This document shows, piece by piece, positions 8,067 through 16,308 of a stretch of DNA of 44,225 nt. Origin of the DNA: Bacillota bacterium (lineage in GTDB: Bacteria; Bacillota; Bacilli; Desulfuribacillales; Desulfuribacillaceae). The stretch spans positions 1 to 44,225 of the forward strand of contig JAEWFW010000026.1 of assembly GCA_023388635.1 (NCBI GenBank). The letters are read 5' to 3'. The notes under the pieces are model-generated. The model did no database searches and had not been told where the DNA came from. It saw only the letters and a program-made list of their open reading frames with translations. The first letter of the stretch is position 1, and each line of letters opens with the position of its first letter. The translations under genes were made by a program, and so were the position numbers.

Positions 8067-8697
8067 GTCGATTGTCCCCCTTCCGGAATTCCAAATAGAA
8101 ATCTGGATGATGCAAATTGCGTGCTTGGCAAATAAAGCCCGCTTGCTCCGCGTACTCAATTAACGAATCGACCGTCTGCTCTTTCATTTCCCCACCAATG
8201 CCGTATGACGTGGATATCACATTTTCATCATGCAAATGAATATCCATATGCCCGACGAAAACCTGCTTATCAGTATTAATCGAAAAATCCCACATATACA
8301 GCATGCCGCCATCCTTCAGAACTCGATAGCATTCATGGAAGAGACGCTGCTTGTCTTCGGGATCACGAATATACATGCACGTGAAAAAGCTAGTGACGGC
8401 ATCGAATTGCGCATCATCAATCGGCATTTCCCGCGCATCCCCTTGAATCCAATGGATTTTCGCGCCGACAAGCTCTTCAATTCCTTTATCTTTGGTTACA
8501 TCTATCTCTTCTTCGGCAGATTCCAACCCGAAGATGTCCTGTTTTAAGCATTGAAAAATGACTGCATTCCCTCCGGCACCTATATCGAGAACCGCAAGCC
8601 CATCTGCTAATGAAAAATCCCGCATATCAATCTGAATGCCGCGTATTTCTTCTACATCTTCTGCACTAATCGGTCTCGTTAATTCTGACTTTCCCAT
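8059..8697 (-). CDS. Class I SAM-dependent methyltransferase
   Basis: About 212 residues. Rossmann-fold methyltransferase: motif I is AVLDIGAGGNAVIF, the acidic end of strand 2 is GLESAEEEID, motif II region WIQGDAREMPIDDAQFDAVTSFFTCMYI, and post-motif RVLKDGGMLYMWDF. The sequence resembles the UbiE/Methyltransf_11 group but the substrate cannot be told. The start at 8697 is supported by AAGGAGG 11 nt upstream. Overlap with sppA by 8 nt suggests translational coupling and one operon with sppA and the RDD gene; a functional link to envelope quality control is only inference. Confidence 0.85.
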   Translation of the reverse strand: MGKSELTRPISAEDVEEIRGIQIDMRDFSLADGLAVLDIGAGGNAVIFQCLKQDIFGLESAEEEIDVTKDKGIEELVGAKIHWIQGDAREMPIDDAQFDAVTSFFTCMYIRDPEDKQRLFHECYRVLKDGGMLYMWDFSINTDKQVFVGHMDIHLHDENVISTSYGIGGEMKEQTVDSLIEYAEQAGFICQARNLHHPDFYLEFRKGDNRHE

Positions 8698-8769
8698 TTG
8701 TATGTCTTCCTCCTTCGTATGTTCCAACAATCTATTGACAGCTATAACATCATTTAAAATTATATGCCC

Positions 8770-10233
8770 CTATAGTAGCGGAGATAACAAGCGCGCACCA
8801 GACTCCTTTACTTTATTTAAGAAAGGACGTTCCTGATACTCTTCATATGTAATTAGCCGACTATCGGCAATATCCTTCATGAAATCCTCTTCTAGCCGCG
8901 CCACAATTTGTTTATCGTATAAAAACGCATTCACCTCAAAATTCAACTGAAAGCTGCGGATGTCCATATTCGCCGTTCCCACGGACGCTACAACGCCGTC
9001 AACCATCATCACTTTGGCATGTACAAATCCTTTTTTATACTGATACACCTTAACACCTGCTTGCAACAAGTCTGCCATATATGACTGTGTTGCCCAGAAG
9101 ACAATATGGTGATCAGGAATATTAGGAATAATAATCCGCACATCCAACCCACTCAAAGCCGCCGTCATCAATGCCATAAGAATACTGTCATCAGGAATAA
9201 AGTACGGCGAGATAATATAGATTCTCTCTTCTGCTGACGCCATGGTCGCGTAATACAATTGCATAATGCTATTCCACTCCGAGTCAGGACCACTGGCGGC
9301 AATCTGGATCAATTGATTCCCGACATGGCAATGGGGAGGGAAATAACACTCTGCCTTTAAATATTGACCGGTAATAAAATGCCAATCTTCAATAAAAATA
9401 TTTTGCAAAAAATATACGGCATCTCCCTTAATCTGCAAATGCGTATCACGCCAAAAGCCAAATTTCTCGCTGCGTCCGAGATATTCGTCACCGATATTAA
9501 TTCCTCCGACGAAGCCTGTCTCGCCGTCTACGACGATAATTTTCCGATGATTCCGATAGTTAATTTTACTGTTGAGAAAATGAATGCGAATCGGTGCAAA
9601 GCAATGAACTTCGGCACCAGCATCCATCAGCGGTTTAAAATATTCCCCATTGACATCCAGCCGCCAGCTGCCGGCGCCATCATATATGATGCGCACTTGT
9701 ACGCCTTGCTTGATTTTCATCAATAGGCGGTCGCGGAACGTATTGCCGATTTCATCATCCTTTATAATAAAATACTCGATGTGTATATGATGCTTCGCTT
9801 GGTCAATCGCCGCAAATACGGCGGCAAATTTCTGATCGGCATTTGTCAATATTTGTGCCTGGTTGTTCAAAGTGAATGGTGCTTGATTCGTTTGCAGCAA
9901 TAAATTAATTAAGCGTTTTTTTGAATAATACTCCTCGTTCAGAAATGTATCCTTTTGCTTGAGTACTTGGTTTTGCGTCTCAATGACCTGCTCTATGGTA
10001 TGGTCCAATTGATTGATTTTTACTTTCCCTTTAAAACGCTTTTTCTTGCGAAAATTTCTGCCGAAAAAGATATAAATGACAAATCCGATGATTGGCAATA
10101 CATACAGTACGACCAACCACGTGACTGTTTTCGAGGGATTCCGATTTTCCAAAACGATAATGACAGCTGTCAATATAATCGTCATGGTAAACCCAATCGA
10201 TAATATCCAATTAATAGTGCCCGACCAATCCAT
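8770..10233 (-). CDS. cls: Cardiolipin synthase
   Basis: 487 residues, the normal length. Two N-terminal membrane helices (about 8-28 and 37-56, TWLVVLYVLPIIGFVIYIFFG) precede two phospholipase-D domains, each with an intact HKD motif: HRKIIVVDGETGFVGGINI in the first and HAKVMMVDGVVASVGTANMD in the second. The enzyme condenses two phosphatidylglycerol molecules into cardiolipin at the membrane. GAGGT lies just before the ATG, inside the end of the upstream GNAT gene, whose stop is adjacent (10234), so the two are translationally linked. Confidence 0.95.
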   Translation of the reverse strand: MDWSGTINWILSIGFTMTIILTAVIIVLENRNPSKTVTWLVVLYVLPIIGFVIYIFFGRNFRKKKRFKGKVKINQLDHTIEQVIETQNQVLKQKDTFLNEEYYSKKRLINLLLQTNQAPFTLNNQAQILTNADQKFAAVFAAIDQAKHHIHIEYFIIKDDEIGNTFRDRLLMKIKQGVQVRIIYDGAGSWRLDVNGEYFKPLMDAGAEVHCFAPIRIHFLNSKINYRNHRKIIVVDGETGFVGGINIGDEYLGRSEKFGFWRDTHLQIKGDAVYFLQNIFIEDWHFITGQYLKAECYFPPHCHVGNQLIQIAASGPDSEWNSIMQLYYATMASAEERIYIISPYFIPDDSILMALMTAALSGLDVRIIIPNIPDHHIVFWATQSYMADLLQAGVKVYQYKKGFVHAKVMMVDGVVASVGTANMDIRSFQLNFEVNAFLYDKQIVARLEEDFMKDIADSRLITYEEYQERPFLNKVKESGARLLSPLL

Positions 10234-10728
10234 TTACCTCAGCACCTTTTCCAAATAGATAATCGCCCCTGACCGCGTCACATGCTGCAAATTCTGTCTT
10301 TCTCCTGTATCGACAAATCCATGACTTTGCCAGAATTTCAAAGCATCAGCATTGATCTCATCAACGCCGACCAATATCTTTGTAAATCCACCTAGTTTGG
10401 CTCGTCCCTCCAGTTGTTCATAGACCGCTCTGCCATAGCCCATACCTCGATAGGCAGGCGCCAGCAACAGCAACGTAATCGTAAATTCCCCCGGATACCG
10501 ATAATGCTCCACGGCAAACACACTTCCTATGATCTGCTGATCGAGATAAATACCATAGCGAAGTTTATGATATTGATTTACGGCTTCCATTTCATATTCT
10601 GTACTGGCACGGCATCCGCAGACCGGCACACCGTCGATTAGCTGAAAATAGTCGTTGCATTCTAAAAATAGATTTCTAAGCTGCACGATATCCTGCTCCT
10701 GCAATTCAAGCATTTCGATGTTCTTCAC
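10234..10728 (-). CDS. GNAT-family N-acetyltransferase
   Basis: 164 residues. The GNAT fold is shown by IGSVFAVEHYRYPGEFTITLLLLAPAYRGMGYG, which includes the acetyl-CoA pyrophosphate loop (RGMGYGRA), and by the later ALKFWQSHGFVDTGERQ segment typical of motif B. The start is a GTG at 10728 with AGAGGTGG about 6 nt upstream. Directly followed by cls. Substrate unknown. Confidence 0.85.
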   Translation of the reverse strand: MKNIEMLELQEQDIVQLRNLFLECNDYFQLIDGVPVCGCRASTEYEMEAVNQYHKLRYGIYLDQQIIGSVFAVEHYRYPGEFTITLLLLAPAYRGMGYGRAVYEQLEGRAKLGGFTKILVGVDEINADALKFWQSHGFVDTGERQNLQHVTRSGAIIYLEKVLR

Positions 10729-11003
10729 AAGCGTCCACCTCTGAAACTTAATATGTCCGAATTTTCGGCAAAAACTTGCTTATCTGGTATCCATTATTTA
10801 CATCACAACATGCAAAGAAATTATTTACGTCATTTACCATTATTATATCACGTCTATCAGACAAAATAGCAACGATCATCGGCACTATTTTGATAAATAG
10901 TTAGTATTTACTATTTCACAGCTTTACTATGCTTCTCCATACCCTATCTGCAATATTCGTGTAATATATTCTAACATAAAATTTTATTTTTTAAATTTTT
11001 CTC

Positions 11004-11032
11004 TTGATTTTCACTTATTATTGCCTTAAAAT
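11004..11032 (+). promoter_or_regulatory. Putative sigma-A promoter of amtB
   Basis: TTGATT (11004-11009), 17 nt, TAAAAT (11027-11032). Transcription would begin near 11039, so the transcript would carry the inverted repeat at 11053-11087 before the amtB ribosome binding site. Confidence 0.55.
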
Positions 11033-11052
11033 AACAAATAAGACACACACAT

Positions 11053-11087
11053 CACTTATCGCGTAATAAAACATCACATGATAAGTG
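11053..11087 (+). repeat. Inverted repeat in the amtB leader
   Basis: CACTTATC (11053-11060) pairs with GATAAGTG (11080-11087) around a 19-nt loop, ending about 12 nt before the AAAGGAG ribosome binding site. It could be a leader hairpin or a bipartite operator. Confidence 0.5.
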
Positions 11088-11115
11088 CAAAAATTCTAAA
11101 AGGAGTGATTTTATT

Positions 11116-12351
11116 ATGGACCACGGAAATGTTGCTTGGATTTTAACATCGTCTGCCCTCGTATTTATCATGACACCCGGATTGGCATTTTTCTATGGCG
11201 GTCTAGTGAAGCGGAAAAATGTAGTTAACACCATGATGTCCTCGGTAATTATCATCGGGATCGCTGCCATTCTATGGGTATTAATCGGTTTTTCGCTTTC
11301 GTTTAGCGGAGATATTGGCGGCGTAATCGGAGATTTCAAATGGTTTGGTCTAAATTTCGACAGCTTCACTGATGCGACCTTACCATATCCAAACACCCTC
11401 GCTTTCGCAATCTTTCAGATGATGTTCGCAATCATCACTCCTGCGATTATTACCGGCGCTGTCGTAGAACGGATGAAATTCTCCTCCCTTGTTGTATTTG
11501 TATCCATCTGGTCACTGATTGTCTATTATCCACTCGCACATATGGTTTGGGGCGGTGGCATTTTGTTTCAAATCGGCTCAGTCGATTTTGCCGGCGGTAA
11601 TGTCGTGCACATCAGTTCAGGCGTCAGTGCCCTCGTACTCGCAATTCTGTTGGGCAAACGCAAAAATCACGAAAAAGCGACGTATCACCCCCACAATGCT
11701 CCGTTTGTATTCCTAGGCGCTGCATTGCTATGGCTTGGTTGGCTTGGTTTTAACGGCGGAAGCGCATTAGCTGCCGATGAACTCGCAATACACGCTTTTG
11801 CGACAACGAATTTAGCCGCAGCGGCAGGATTACTATCCTGGGCACTGATCGAGAAAATTAAGAATGGCAAATCGACTTTAGTCGGTGCCTCAACCGGTCT
11901 CGTCGTCGGTCTCGTAGCGATTACTCCCGGAGCCGGCTTTGTGCCAATTTGGTCGTCAATCATCATCGGAGCCATTGCTAGCCCTATTTCATATTTTTTC
12001 ATCACAAGCGTCAAAAAGAAATTCAGCTATGACGACACGCTTGACGTCTTCGGATGTCATGGAATCGGCGGAATTTGGGGTGGAATCGCCACCGGGTTAT
12101 TTGCCAAAACAGCTATTAATTCCGCCGCTCCCTGGGACGGTCTCGTCTTTGGCAGTGTCGATCTACTTTTACGTCAAATAGCAGCCATCGGCATTACAAT
12201 CGTAATCGCTATCATTGGAACCTTAGTTGCCGCGAGTATTGCCAAGGCTGTGACAAATGGCATTCGCGTAACTTCCAGAGAAGAAGATCTTGGACTTGAT
12301 GCTGCACAGCACGGCGAATCTGCCTACCCTGCATTCAATGGAATGGATTGA
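11116..12351 (+). CDS. amtB: Ammonium transporter AmtB
   Basis: 411 residues with eleven expected membrane helices. Family signatures: PGLAFFYGGLVKRKNVVN near the N-terminus, the first pore His in YYPLAHMVWGGGIL, the second twin-His in DVFGCHGIGGIWGGI, and the DxxxxHxxxG block. It conducts ammonium as NH3 across the membrane and is normally gated by a P-II protein; the P-II gene follows 30 nt downstream. AAAGGAGTG gives a strong ribosome binding site. The C-terminal tail (about 380-411) is cytosolic and polar, where P-II proteins dock. Confidence 0.97.
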   Translation: MDHGNVAWILTSSALVFIMTPGLAFFYGGLVKRKNVVNTMMSSVIIIGIAAILWVLIGFSLSFSGDIGGVIGDFKWFGLNFDSFTDATLPYPNTLAFAIFQMMFAIITPAIITGAVVERMKFSSLVVFVSIWSLIVYYPLAHMVWGGGILFQIGSVDFAGGNVVHISSGVSALVLAILLGKRKNHEKATYHPHNAPFVFLGAALLWLGWLGFNGGSALAADELAIHAFATTNLAAAAGLLSWALIEKIKNGKSTLVGASTGLVVGLVAITPGAGFVPIWSSIIIGAIASPISYFFITSVKKKFSYDDTLDVFGCHGIGGIWGGIATGLFAKTAINSAAPWDGLVFGSVDLLLRQIAAIGITIVIAIIGTLVAASIAKAVTNGIRVTSREEDLGLDAAQHGESAYPAFNGMD

Positions 12352-12381
12352 TAGACCAAAATATACCACGGGGGTGTTAAA

Positions 12382-12723
12382 ATGAGAAAAATCGAAGCCT
12401 ATATTCGTCCGGAAAAAATAGAAGATATTAAAGAAATATTGAGTTCACTGCATATCAATGGTTTAAGCATTACACAAATTATGGGTTGTGGAAATCAAAA
12501 AGGCTGGAAAGAATTTGTCAGGGGAACACCGGTTGATTACAACTTTCTCCCTAAAATTAAAATTGAATTGGTCGTACTTGATGAACAAGTCGAACAAATC
12601 GTAAAAAGTATTCTCGAAAAAGCATTTACAGGTGAAGTTGGAGACGGAAAAATATTCATCTCCACCATTGACGAAGCGATCCGCATTCGCACAAACGAAA
12701 GAGGAAATGACGCAATTTCGTAA
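12382..12723 (+). CDS. glnK: P-II nitrogen regulatory protein (GlnK type)
   Basis: 113 residues. P-II fold with T-loop start MGCGNQKGWKEFVRG, the FLPKIKIELVV strand, and the C-terminal nucleotide-binding signature TGEVGDGKIFI. P-II proteins sense 2-oxoglutarate and ATP/ADP and plug AmtB. The residue at the position of the uridylylated Tyr51 of enterobacterial P-II is Val51 (T49-P50-V51-D52-Y53), so covalent control at the classical site is not possible; a Tyr sits two positions later. Gly/Lys residues of the B-loop are intact. Cotranscribed with amtB and closed by the terminator at 12739. Confidence 0.95.
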   Translation: MRKIEAYIRPEKIEDIKEILSSLHINGLSITQIMGCGNQKGWKEFVRGTPVDYNFLPKIKIELVVLDEQVEQIVKSILEKAFTGEVGDGKIFISTIDEAIRIRTNERGNDAIS

Positions 12724-12738
12724 CTCCACACCTTCCCA

Positions 12739-12790
12739 AGGAAGTATCCCTATACTGTAATTTGGCAGTATGCGTACTTCCTATTTTTTT
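12739..12790 (+). terminator. Intrinsic terminator of amtB-glnK
   Basis: AGGAAGTA (12739-12746) pairs with TACTTCCT (12775-12782), with an inner ATACTG/CAGTAT stem, followed by A and seven T residues. Confidence 0.9.
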
Positions 12791-12898
12791 GTGCATCTAT
12801 AATAACTCCCTTGACCTGCCTCTACTTTAGCCCCCTGAATCTATCTCCTGCATCTTCTTATCTGAATTAAAAGGATTTTATAAGCAAAAACTCGAAAT

Positions 12899-12936
12899 AG
12901 AAGTGAGGACTTCTCGTTAACTAAAGTTAAAAGTCC
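12899..12936 (+). promoter_or_regulatory. Nested alternative hairpins before the ZIP transporter
   Basis: Two mutually exclusive pairings are visible. First: AGAAGT (12899-12904) with ACTTCT (12909-12914), loop GAGG. Second: GGACTT (12907-12912) with AAGTCC (12931-12936), enclosing the perfect dyad TTAACT-AA-AGTTAA (12917-12930). The strands of both overlap at ACTT, so they cannot form together. The element ends about 20 nt before the ATG, just upstream of the AAAGGAGAG ribosome binding site. It may be a metal-responsive leader or a repressor operator; neither is proven. Confidence 0.5.
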
Positions 12937-12956
12937 ACGAAAGGAGAGATATCCGT

Positions 12957-13697
12957 ATGCTTGAAATGTTACTCGCAAGTACACTGGCAGGGTTAGCTAC
13001 GGGGATCGGGGCACTACCTATCCTATTTATAAAAACAATTTCTCATAAAGTCCGTGACACAATGCTCGGATTTGCCGCCGGCGTAATGGTGGCGGCAAGT
13101 TGCTTTAGTTTGATTCTTCCAGCCTTGGAAATCGGTTCGATTTGGGAAACGGTCGGTGGCATCATCGCCGGAGTCTTCGTCCTGACGCTGGTGGATACAT
13201 TTATACCACATATTCACCCAGGGGAAATGCACGCTAATGGCGAAGATTTCAAAGTGTGGCGCCGAGCGCTATTGATGATCATTGCCATCACTCTCCATAA
13301 CATACCCGAAGGACTGGCTGTCGGAGTGGGATACGGCAGTGAAGAAATCGGCATTGGGCTAGTAATCGCCGTCGCCATCGCTGCACAAAATGCTCCCGAA
13401 GGACTTGTAGTCGCGGCACCGCTTCGCGAAAGAGGTATAAAGCCTTGGAAAGTCCTAGCCATCGCAACTGCCACCGGACTCGTCGAACCGATCGGCGCTC
13501 TATTCGGATATGCCGTCGTCAGTGTTGCTGCCGGTTTATTGCCGTTTGCCCTGGCATTTGCCGCAGGCGCCATGCTGTTCGTCGTCTCTTCCGAGCTGAT
13601 GCCAGAAACCCATGGACATGGCTATGAAAAATTGGCTACATTGTCATTCATCGGAGGATTCATTCTGATGATGCTGCTCGACCATTTACTAGGGTGA
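12957..13697 (+). CDS. ZIP-family divalent metal transporter
   Basis: 246 residues, eight predicted membrane helices. ZIP signatures: helix 4 HNIPEGLAVGVGYG and helix 5 QNAPEGLVVAAPL, which form the binuclear metal site, and a helix 2 FAAGVMVAASCFSLILPA. A His-containing loop (DTFIPHIHPGEMHANGEDF) lies between helices 3 and 4 and another His pair (ETHGHGYE) near the end, consistent with metal sensing. It probably imports zinc, iron or manganese. The GufA/ZupT-like subgroup is the best fit. Monocistronic, with strong ribosome binding site and a bidirectional terminator downstream. Confidence 0.93.
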   Translation: MLEMLLASTLAGLATGIGALPILFIKTISHKVRDTMLGFAAGVMVAASCFSLILPALEIGSIWETVGGIIAGVFVLTLVDTFIPHIHPGEMHANGEDFKVWRRALLMIIAITLHNIPEGLAVGVGYGSEEIGIGLVIAVAIAAQNAPEGLVVAAPLRERGIKPWKVLAIATATGLVEPIGALFGYAVVSVAAGLLPFALAFAAGAMLFVVSSELMPETHGHGYEKLATLSFIGGFILMMLLDHLLG

Positions 13698-13772
13698 GGA
13701 ATTATTTGCGTTACTTTAAATGAGAATTTTTTGCTATGAGAATTTTGCTTACGTAGGTAAAAACACAGCCAA

Positions 13773-13820
13773 AAAAGGAACAGCCGCGGACGATATGCTT
13801 CGTCCGGGCTGTTCCTTTTC
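13773..13820. terminator. Bidirectional terminator between the ZIP gene and the CAP gene
   Basis: AAAAGGAACAGCC (about 13773-13785) pairs with GGCTGTTCCTTTT (about 13807-13819), with an inner GGACGA/TCGTCC stem. A-tract on one side and T-tract on the other serve the two convergent genes. Confidence 0.9.
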
Positions 13821-13898
13821 ACAATCCATGATCCATGTACCTGCTCCAATTACTTTACATTCATCGAATTACTTTGCATTCATTGGCTTACTTCTTCT

Positions 13899-14549
13899 CT
13901 ACTTCGAGATAAACATCTGTGTCCAGTAATAACCGTAACTTCCACCTTGGGCAAACCCTACCCCGATATGCGTATATCCCGGATTGAGGATATTCTGCCT
14001 ATGACCTTGGGAGTTCATCCACGCATTGACAACTTCCTGGGCGGTTCTCTGACCTGCCGCAATATTCTCACCGGCACTGCGATACTGAATGCCAAATGCA
14101 GAAAGCATATCAAATGGCGAACCATATGTAGGCGATTGGTGGGCAAAATAATTGCGGTCCCGCATATCGACCGACTTATAGCGCGCTACCCTCGACACTT
14201 CCCAGTCCACAGCCAATGGCTTTAATCCGTTCTTCTGCCGCTCTTGATTCGTCAAATCAATTACTTGCTGCTCAATCGATTTGGTTGAATCAATTGTAGG
14301 GACGGTAATTTTATCACCGGGATATATCCAATGCGGGTCTCGAATCTGCGGATTGGCATTGATAATTTCCGAAAGACCGATCTGATATTTCACAGAGATC
14401 TTCCAAAGCGAGTCTCCTTTCTGTACAGTATAGATATCATCCGCACTGACCGTTGATACAAACATGACCGTGACAAGCAACGACAACATTATAATATGAA
14501 TGATTTTTCTCATATTCATATTTTTGCCACGCGGAAAATATCTATGCAT
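13899..14549 (-). CDS. Secreted LysM-CAP (SCP) domain protein
   Basis: Up to 216 residues. A signal peptide (MRKIIHIIMLSLLVTVMFVS, cleavage near VSADD) is followed by one LysM domain (YTVQKGDSLWKISVKYQI ... IYPGDKITVP) and a CAP/SCP domain with NQERQKNGLKPL, the His in NYFAHQSP, GENIAAGQ and NSQGHRQNILNPGYTHIGVGF. This is the layout of the YkwD/SafA-like spore or wall-associated proteins of Bacillota; CAP domain activity in bacteria is unclear. The start is uncertain: 14549, 14519 and 14513 are in frame and none has a strong ribosome binding site; the last two put the signal peptide at the N-terminus. Confidence 0.9.
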   Translation of the reverse strand: MHRYFPRGKNMNMRKIIHIIMLSLLVTVMFVSTVSADDIYTVQKGDSLWKISVKYQIGLSEIINANPQIRDPHWIYPGDKITVPTIDSTKSIEQQVIDLTNQERQKNGLKPLAVDWEVSRVARYKSVDMRDRNYFAHQSPTYGSPFDMLSAFGIQYRSAGENIAAGQRTAQEVVNAWMNSQGHRQNILNPGYTHIGVGFAQGGSYGYYWTQMFISK

Positions 14550-14562
14550 CGTTTCATGGAGA

Positions 14563-15459
14563 TTACTTTTCGACTAAAATAGCTGCCAACCTGACTGTCG
14601 ATTTATAAGTATACATCCCATCGACAAGATTCCGGTCAATATAGTCACGTATTTTGCTTTCCATCATATCGATCTGCTGATGGAATGTGTCTGCGACTTT
14701 CTCATCGATCGCCATCAATAATTGCTTGAGTAATTCGTCATAGGCTTGTTCAGCAGAAAGTTGCTTCTGCTTATCTTCTTGCCAAACCTTGAGCGAGAAC
14801 GCGTACCCTTGGGTATATATGATATTCAACAAGTATTGAATATCAAGATGATGGTTCGACTGCTCATGTTCAAACAGGATCGGCCATAAATCGACGACTC
14901 CCTGAAATTGCCGTTTTCCGGCAAAGCTGCTGATATAACAGTATTTGCGGCTACTGCGAATCGCCTTCTCTGCCGTCTCCATATCACTGATGCCGGGAAC
15001 CATGGACGCGAAAACGAGATCAAACGCTTCTTCCCACTGCTTGTCCTGAATATTCACTGTCTCCCAGGGCTCTTCGGCAATTTCTACATTGTGCAAGTCC
15101 GATTTTTCGACTTGCTCGCGCAAGATATCTGCCATTGCCGTAACCGGCTCCAGAGCCACAACCCGCTCCGCTTTTTGGGCAAAAGGAATCGTGAATGCGC
15201 CCGGTCCACTGCCGATATCTAATACGGAACTTCCGTCAAGTTGCACACCCTGCTTTTCCATCCAATCGATAATCTTAACAACCCGCGGACTTCCTACATC
15301 TCCTAAAACATTTTCCGCGAACGGCTTCGCCCGTTTTTCCCAACGCTCAATGCTATTTTTGATACTTTCCTCGACGGTTACAGATTTACGCTCGCCCAGT
15401 ATCAAATGCTGTTTCCACAACTCATTCCAATACTGCGGATTTTTCACATCCTGTCCCAT
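14563..15459 (-). CDS. Class I SAM-dependent methyltransferase
   Basis: About 298 residues. Motif I SSVLDIGSGPGAFTIPFAQ, then RVVALEPVTAMADIL, and a long helical C-terminus without a recognisable substrate domain. The N-terminal 70 residues (WNELWKQHL ... RWEKRAKPFAENVLG) precede the Rossmann fold. GAGGGA lies 5 nt before the ATG at 15459; the longer frame to 15489 is unsupported. Substrate unknown. It lies between the CAP gene and the nucleotidase, same strand, with short gaps. Confidence 0.82.
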   Translation of the reverse strand: MGQDVKNPQYWNELWKQHLILGERKSVTVEESIKNSIERWEKRAKPFAENVLGDVGSPRVVKIIDWMEKQGVQLDGSSVLDIGSGPGAFTIPFAQKAERVVALEPVTAMADILREQVEKSDLHNVEIAEEPWETVNIQDKQWEEAFDLVFASMVPGISDMETAEKAIRSSRKYCYISSFAGKRQFQGVVDLWPILFEHEQSNHHLDIQYLLNIIYTQGYAFSLKVWQEDKQKQLSAEQAYDELLKQLLMAIDEKVADTFHQQIDMMESKIRDYIDRNLVDGMYTYKSTVRLAAILVEK

Positions 15460-15506
15460 AACTATCCCTCCACGAATTTGCAATCTCATCTTACTGTAAT
15501 TTCATC

Positions 15507-16085
15507 TTACTGTAATTCGTCCAATGTCAGATGAAAGCTATCGACATACGTCTCCATAAAGTAGGCTACTTCCGGCATTTCAAATTGGCGTATTTCTGCT
15601 TCAATACTATTTTTCGCTTCGATAAACTCACTGTTACCCATTTTGATTTCCTCGACACATTTAAGAAAGGCACATATTTTATCTGCCGCTTTTACAAATT
15701 GCCAATGCGCCTCATCTGCCGGTTCATTGAAAAAATACGGTCGGTAGGCAGCTTGCAACGGTTGCGGAATCATCGAGTGTAGTTTCTTATTGGCGACTAG
15801 TTCAATCTCTTTAAATGACTGTTTGATTTCCGGATTAAAATATTTGATCGGTGTCGCCAGATCACCCGTAATAATTTCACTCGTATCATGGAACATCGCT
15901 AACGTCGCAATGCGTTCCGGATTGACCGAACCGGCAAACACTTGGTTGTTGATCATCGCCAGTCCGTGAGCGACAAAAGCGACTTGCAAGCTATGCTCCT
16001 GTATATTTTCTGTATGTATATTGCGCATCAAACCCCAGCGCTGAATTAATTTCATCCTCGATAAGTACGCAAAAAAATGACTCAT
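15507..16085 (-). CDS. yfbR: HD-domain 5'-deoxynucleotidase, YfbR-like
   Basis: About 192 residues. The HD fold is seen from NIQEHSLQVAF (first His), LAMFHDTSEIITGDLATPIKY (HD pair and the D-x-x-T-P motif), to DEAHWQFVKAADKICAFLKCVEE (last Asp). This matches E. coli YfbR, which dephosphorylates deoxyribonucleoside 5'-monophosphates using a divalent metal. Start at 16085 is chosen for the AGGGG six nt upstream; the frame continues to 16109 without support. Immediately upstream are 16-nt tandem repeats (16104-16159). Confidence 0.9.
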   Translation of the reverse strand: MSHFFAYLSRMKLIQRWGLMRNIHTENIQEHSLQVAFVAHGLAMINNQVFAGSVNPERIATLAMFHDTSEIITGDLATPIKYFNPEIKQSFKEIELVANKKLHSMIPQPLQAAYRPYFFNEPADEAHWQFVKAADKICAFLKCVEEIKMGNSEFIEAKNSIEAEIRQFEMPEVAYFMETYVDSFHLTLDELQ

Positions 16086-16103
16086 GCTGCACCCCTTATG
16101 TCC

Positions 16104-16159
16104 GATCACTATTTTATCTGATCGTTATTTTATCTGGTCGCTATGTTGTCCGATCACTA
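16104..16159. repeat. 16-nt tandem repeat array, about 3.5 units
   Basis: GATCACTATTTTATCT (16104-16119), GATCGTTATTTTATCT (16120-16135), GGTCGCTATGTTGTCC (16136-16151), then a partial GATCACTA (16152-16159). It lies between the divergent yfbR and sodB genes and abuts the yfbR start. Confidence 0.8.
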
Positions 16160-16217
16160 AGTGCCTTGATCCTACCGGTAAAGATAATAGAATATTCGAC
16201 CGTTTGCTGGTAATTAT

Positions 16218-16247
16218 TTGACATATAAGCGAATCATTAATTAAGAT
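16218..16247 (+). promoter_or_regulatory. Putative promoter of sodB
   Basis: TTGACA (16218-16223), 18 nt, TAAGAT (16242-16247), about 55-60 nt before the sodB start codon. Confidence 0.55.
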
Positions 16248-16308
16248 AAAGAGAAACCTATTCCCAAGAATAGCGGTAATTATTATTCTAAAGCGAAGGA
16301 GAATGACT

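Larger units (their letters stand above)
10729..11115. other. Divergent intergenic region between the GNAT gene and amtB
   Basis: 387 nt, AT-rich, without a convincing ORF. It must hold the leftward promoter for GNAT-cls and the rightward promoter of amtB. The only elements I can support are the amtB promoter (11004-11032) and a leader inverted repeat (11053-11087). No clear TnrA or GlnR box (TGTNAN7TNACA) was found. Confidence 0.6.

Noticed and set aside
10729..11115. TnrA/GlnR operator before amtB
   Set aside because: No TGTNAN7TNACA match could be found near the promoter.
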